Origin: Candidatus Krumholzibacteriia bacterium
Lineage (GTDB): Bacteria > Krumholzibacteriota > Krumholzibacteriia > LZORAL124-64-63
NCBI GenBank assembly: GCA_016744275.1
Contig: JADGEP010000167.1
Location: 1 to 8,164, forward strand
Direction: 5' to 3'
DNA: 8,164 nucleotides
In this document: positions 5,945 to 8,164 of the stretch, one piece after another
Numbering within the stretch: position 1 is the stretch's first letter
Layout: every line of letters begins with the position of its first letter
The notes under the pieces: generated by a model
The model's input: the letters and a program-made list of their open reading frames with translations, nothing else
What the model was told of the DNA's origin: nothing
The model's database searches: none
Position numbers and translations under genes: made by a program

Positions 5945-6018
5945 GCCGCTAAGCCGCAATCGGGGGATTTCGGTGGGACACCGTTTGAGAAAATCCAGCA
6001 ATTCCAGCTATTTTATAC

Positions 6019-6022
6019 GGAG
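6019..6022 (+). promoter_or_regulatory. Ribosome binding site of the large secreted protein
   Basis: GGAG is placed 7 nt before the ATG at 6030. With the signal peptide that follows directly, it fixes the start. Confidence 0.65.
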
Positions 6023-6029
6023 CATTAGA

Positions 6030-8164
6030 ATGCGAATTCTTCTGGTACTCGCGATGACCTTGGCGGTCTTTTTGGCCGCATTTGCTGAGGCACAAACCTG
6101 CGCTGATATTCAATTATATGACCCGCTCACAGGCGCACCAAACAGCCCGTACGATACCCAGGTTGTATCTGTCTCGGGAATTCTCTATGTGGCTGACGGT
6201 GTATTTGGTGACGAAACATTCTATCTGATGCAGGGCTCCAGTGGCATCCGTTTTGACCTGACGACCTCGCCGACGCTGATCGAAGGGTCGGAAATCGGGA
6301 TTGATGGTACGGTGACGACCGCCGATGGCGAAATTATTCTGACCGGGGCCACCATTGCGTATAATTATGGTATTCCAAACGTCGAACCCTCTGTGGAGTC
6401 GGTGGCAACGGTCCTGGAACCGTTTACGCGGGTGGGCCAGTTTGTTGCTGTTGCCGGTGTCGTATGTGCCCGGACGGACTCCTCGTTTTGCTTGAGCGAT
6501 AGCGGCGATACGGTTCAGGTCTGGGTCGACCAAAGCACGAGCATCTCTCTCTCTGCGGTGGCCGACGGAGACACCTGTCGGGTTCGCGCGGCCTGCAGCA
6601 TGTTCAATGGGGAAATTCGCCTGTTGCCTCGACGCCAGACGGATTTGGTTAAAAATCCAAATTTCGTACGGGTCCAGGTCGGTGGTGACGGCTATTTTGC
6701 CACCATCGCCGAAGGCCTTGATGCGTCCACCGTGGGCGATACGGTTTTGGTATCCTGCGGCACTTATTTCGAGCATGACCTGGCCCTAAAAGGGGGAGTC
6801 GCGATCCGCGGCGTTTCCGAGGATCCCAGTTGCGTAACAATTGACGCGCAACAGATGGGTGGGGTCTTTGATTTCATCGACGTAGGATTGCCTGAATGGT
6901 TCCATCTGGAAGGGTTGACCATCACGGGAGCTGGTGGTCCTGCAAGTGCATTGCGGATCTACATCGACGCAAAAAAACTGAGGGCAGGAGAGAACCCCAA
7001 AGTCCCTATACCGATGACCGTTAAGAACTGTGTAATCCGCGACAACGTGACGACGGGCTTCGAGGGAATCATTTACACCTTGGACCTGTTGCCTCCTCTC
7101 ATCTTCGACAACTGTGTTTTTGCCAACAACAGTTCTGCCATCAGCATGATGAAATTTGAGAGCTCTCTCAATTCGCTGCGCATCGTAGACTGCACATTGG
7201 TCGGCAATTCCACTCCCGGAAAATTGGTCCATTACGGGGATGTTGGGACTCCCATGGTGGAAGTCGAGAATTCTATTCTGGCTTTGAATCAGGTCGGAAT
7301 TTTTGAAGCAGGCGATGGCAATCCTCCGGTATTCACCTGCACCAATATCTACGGCAATTCCGAGGGCGATTGGCTCGACGACATTGCGGCCCAGGCAGAC
7401 ACCTTGGGCAATTTCAGTGCAGATCCGCATTTCTGTGATCTTGCTGGGGGAGACTTTAGCCTCGCCGAAGGGTCTCTCTGTCTGCCGGACAACCATCCTT
7501 CCGGCGACCTTTGTGGCTTGATCGGGGCCCGCGGCCAGGGCGCCTGTGGCCCGGTTCCGGCAGAATCGGCTTCGCTACAGGCCAACGTTCTCGGCCATGA
7601 AGTCCTGCGCCCCGGCGATTCGGTCGTCATTCAACTGCAGGTTTTTGATGCAAGCGATGGCACTATCCTGAATGAGGGGTTGGCTCCGCAGTTTTTGGCC
7701 CCGCCCACCTTGGGCACCGTCACACCGCTTGTGCAACAGCCGGATTCCACCTGGACGGCGCTGTACACCGCTGGGCTGATTGAAGGCGCAGAAGAGGTCA
7801 TCGGCTCTGATGTCGAATCAGCAACCGCGCCCCACGATACGGTGGCATTGCATATCACCAATTCTGCAATCATCACTGCGGTTGCGGACATTGCCAATGA
7901 CCAAGGCCGTGAAGTGCGGGTCTATTGGAATGCCGATGTGCGCGATACTCTGGGTTCGGCAGACCCCATTGTTCAATATGTCGTATGGCGCGAAGTGCCC
8001 GCGGCGTTGAAAACCACGGATCGCCGTGTCGTGGATCTGGCCATGGCGGCGGCCATGTGGATTGACGCCAAGGGGCGCGCCTCAAATATTCTCGTCCGCG
8101 CGCAGCAAACGCTATGGGAACCCGTGGGCCCGGCGGTGCCCGGGATGATGTGGACTCAATACGC
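6030..8164 (+). CDS. Large exported multidomain protein: OB-like pair, beta-helix, Ig/Fn3 (3' end missing)
   Basis: The frame is open from the ATG at 6030 to the right edge, with 711 codons and no stop. Residues 1-22 are a signal peptide (MRILLVLAMTLAVFLAAFAEA). Residues about 42-112 and 133-205 look like two OB-fold-type modules; the second has 'GVVCARTDSSFCLSDSGD' and 'GDTCRVRAACSMFNGEIRLLP'. Residues about 213-500 fit a right-handed parallel beta-helix of the pectin-lyase/DUF1565 kind: 'GTYFEHDLALKGGVAIRG', then repeated short strand turns with Asn/Cys ladders (NCVIRDN, NCVFANNSS, DCTLVGNS, NSILALN, TNIYGNS). The helix closes with 'DPHFCDLAGGDFSLAEGSLC' and 'CGLIGARGQGAC'. Residues about 515-612 are Ig-like and 613-660 Fn3-like (NDQGREVRVYWNADVRD...YVVWRE). 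No catalytic residues of polysaccharide lyases can be assigned. It is probably a secreted or surface protein that binds or degrades polymers; a C-terminal sorting domain may lie beyond the edge. Coding is certain; the function is unknown. Confidence 0.9.
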   Translation, partial: MRILLVLAMTLAVFLAAFAEAQTCADIQLYDPLTGAPNSPYDTQVVSVSGILYVADGVFGDETFYLMQGSSGIRFDLTTSPTLIEGSEIGIDGTVTTADGEIILTGATIAYNYGIPNVEPSVESVATVLEPFTRVGQFVAVAGVVCARTDSSFCLSDSGDTVQVWVDQSTSISLSAVADGDTCRVRAACSMFNGEIRLLPRRQTDLVKNPNFVRVQVGGDGYFATIAEGLDASTVGDTVLVSCGTYFEHDLALKGGVAIRGVSEDPSCVTIDAQQMGGVFDFIDVGLPEWFHLEGLTITGAGGPASALRIYIDAKKLRAGENPKVPIPMTVKNCVIRDNVTTGFEGIIYTLDLLPPLIFDNCVFANNSSAISMMKFESSLNSLRIVDCTLVGNSTPGKLVHYGDVGTPMVEVENSILALNQVGIFEAGDGNPPVFTCTNIYGNSEGDWLDDIAAQADTLGNFSADPHFCDLAGGDFSLAEGSLCLPDNHPSGDLCGLIGARGQGACGPVPAESASLQANVLGHEVLRPGDSVVIQLQVFDASDGTILNEGLAPQFLAPPTLGTVTPLVQQPDSTWTALYTAGLIEGAEEVIGSDVESATAPHDTVALHITNSAIITAVADIANDQGREVRVYWNADVRDTLGSADPIVQYVVWREVPAALKTTDRRVVDLAMAAAMWIDAKGRASNILVRAQQTLWEPVGPAVPGMMWTQY

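Larger units (their letters stand above)
5754..6029. other. Divergent intergenic region between the ABC exporter and the secreted-protein gene
   Basis: This region of 276 bp contains the predicted minus promoter (5808-5836), the plus extended -10 (5936-5944), the plus ribosome site and a short hairpin in the plus leader. Open frames crossing it on both strands (for example an 83-codon minus frame) have non-protein-like composition. I see no RNA gene or riboswitch. Confidence 0.6.

Noticed and set aside
5750..6001. 83-codon minus-strand ORF whose stop overlaps the ABC TTG start
   Set aside because: The overlap hints at translational coupling, but the sequence is low-complexity (Arg/Thr/Pro runs). 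It covers the plus-strand promoter and leader, and no ribosome site precedes its ATG.
6114..7496. Two minus-strand ORFs of 220 and 236 codons
   Set aside because: They lie opposite the open plus-strand secreted-protein frame, which has a signal peptide and recognisable folds. Their translations show no domain and they lack clear starts.

Overview
The window is ordinary bacterial chromosome from a Gram-negative organism, estimated by eye at 55-60% G+C. Outer-membrane biology supports this: an OmpA-type barrel with a peptidoglycan-binding domain, signal peptides, and a periplasmic thioredoxin. The large exported protein at the right edge carries a 'CGLIGARGQGAC' cysteine motif after a beta-helix and an 'NDQGREVRVYW' Fn3-like segment. 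From memory these are common in exported proteins of uncultivated FCB-related or 'Eisenbacteria/Krumholzibacteria-like' lineages. That placement is an inference, not a proof. There are no tRNAs, rRNAs, CRISPR arrays, transposases or phage genes.

Layout. (1) 1-1184, plus: the 3' part of an exported protein joining a LolA/DUF2092-like domain to a TlpA-type thioredoxin (WCPPC). (2) 1217-1257: a bidirectional terminator between convergent genes. (3) 1274-2809, minus: an OmpA-family porin-like protein with a beta-barrel, four 33-residue thrombospondin type 3 calcium-binding repeats and an OmpA C-terminal domain. It has a good promoter at 2888-2916. (4) 2973-3518, plus: a small cytosolic DinB-like four-helix protein. 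(5) 3549-3582: a terminator shared by that gene and the minus-strand peptide gene facing it. (6) 3661-3816, minus: a 51-codon gene for a cysteine-free, Gly/Asp-rich peptide with a YxxPxL leader-like motif. It has a strong Shine-Dalgarno sequence and its own near-consensus promoter. (7) 3948-5753, minus: an MsbA/McjD-type ABC exporter half-transporter immediately upstream of the peptide gene. (8) 5754-6029: a divergent promoter region. (9) 6030 to the window end, plus: a very large secreted protein open to the edge (711 codons visible), with a signal peptide, two OB-like beta domains, a right-handed beta-helix and Ig/Fn3-like modules.

The most interesting part is 3549-3951 together with the exporter. 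A peptide precursor-like gene lies directly behind an ABC exporter on the same strand. The peptide promoter's -35 box is formed by the exporter's stop codon. A 16-bp sequence is tandemly triplicated across the peptide's stop codon, followed by a perfect 11-bp-arm palindrome and a terminator. No maturation enzyme is visible, so a secreted ribosomal peptide system is a hypothesis. The other genes look like independent envelope or housekeeping functions.
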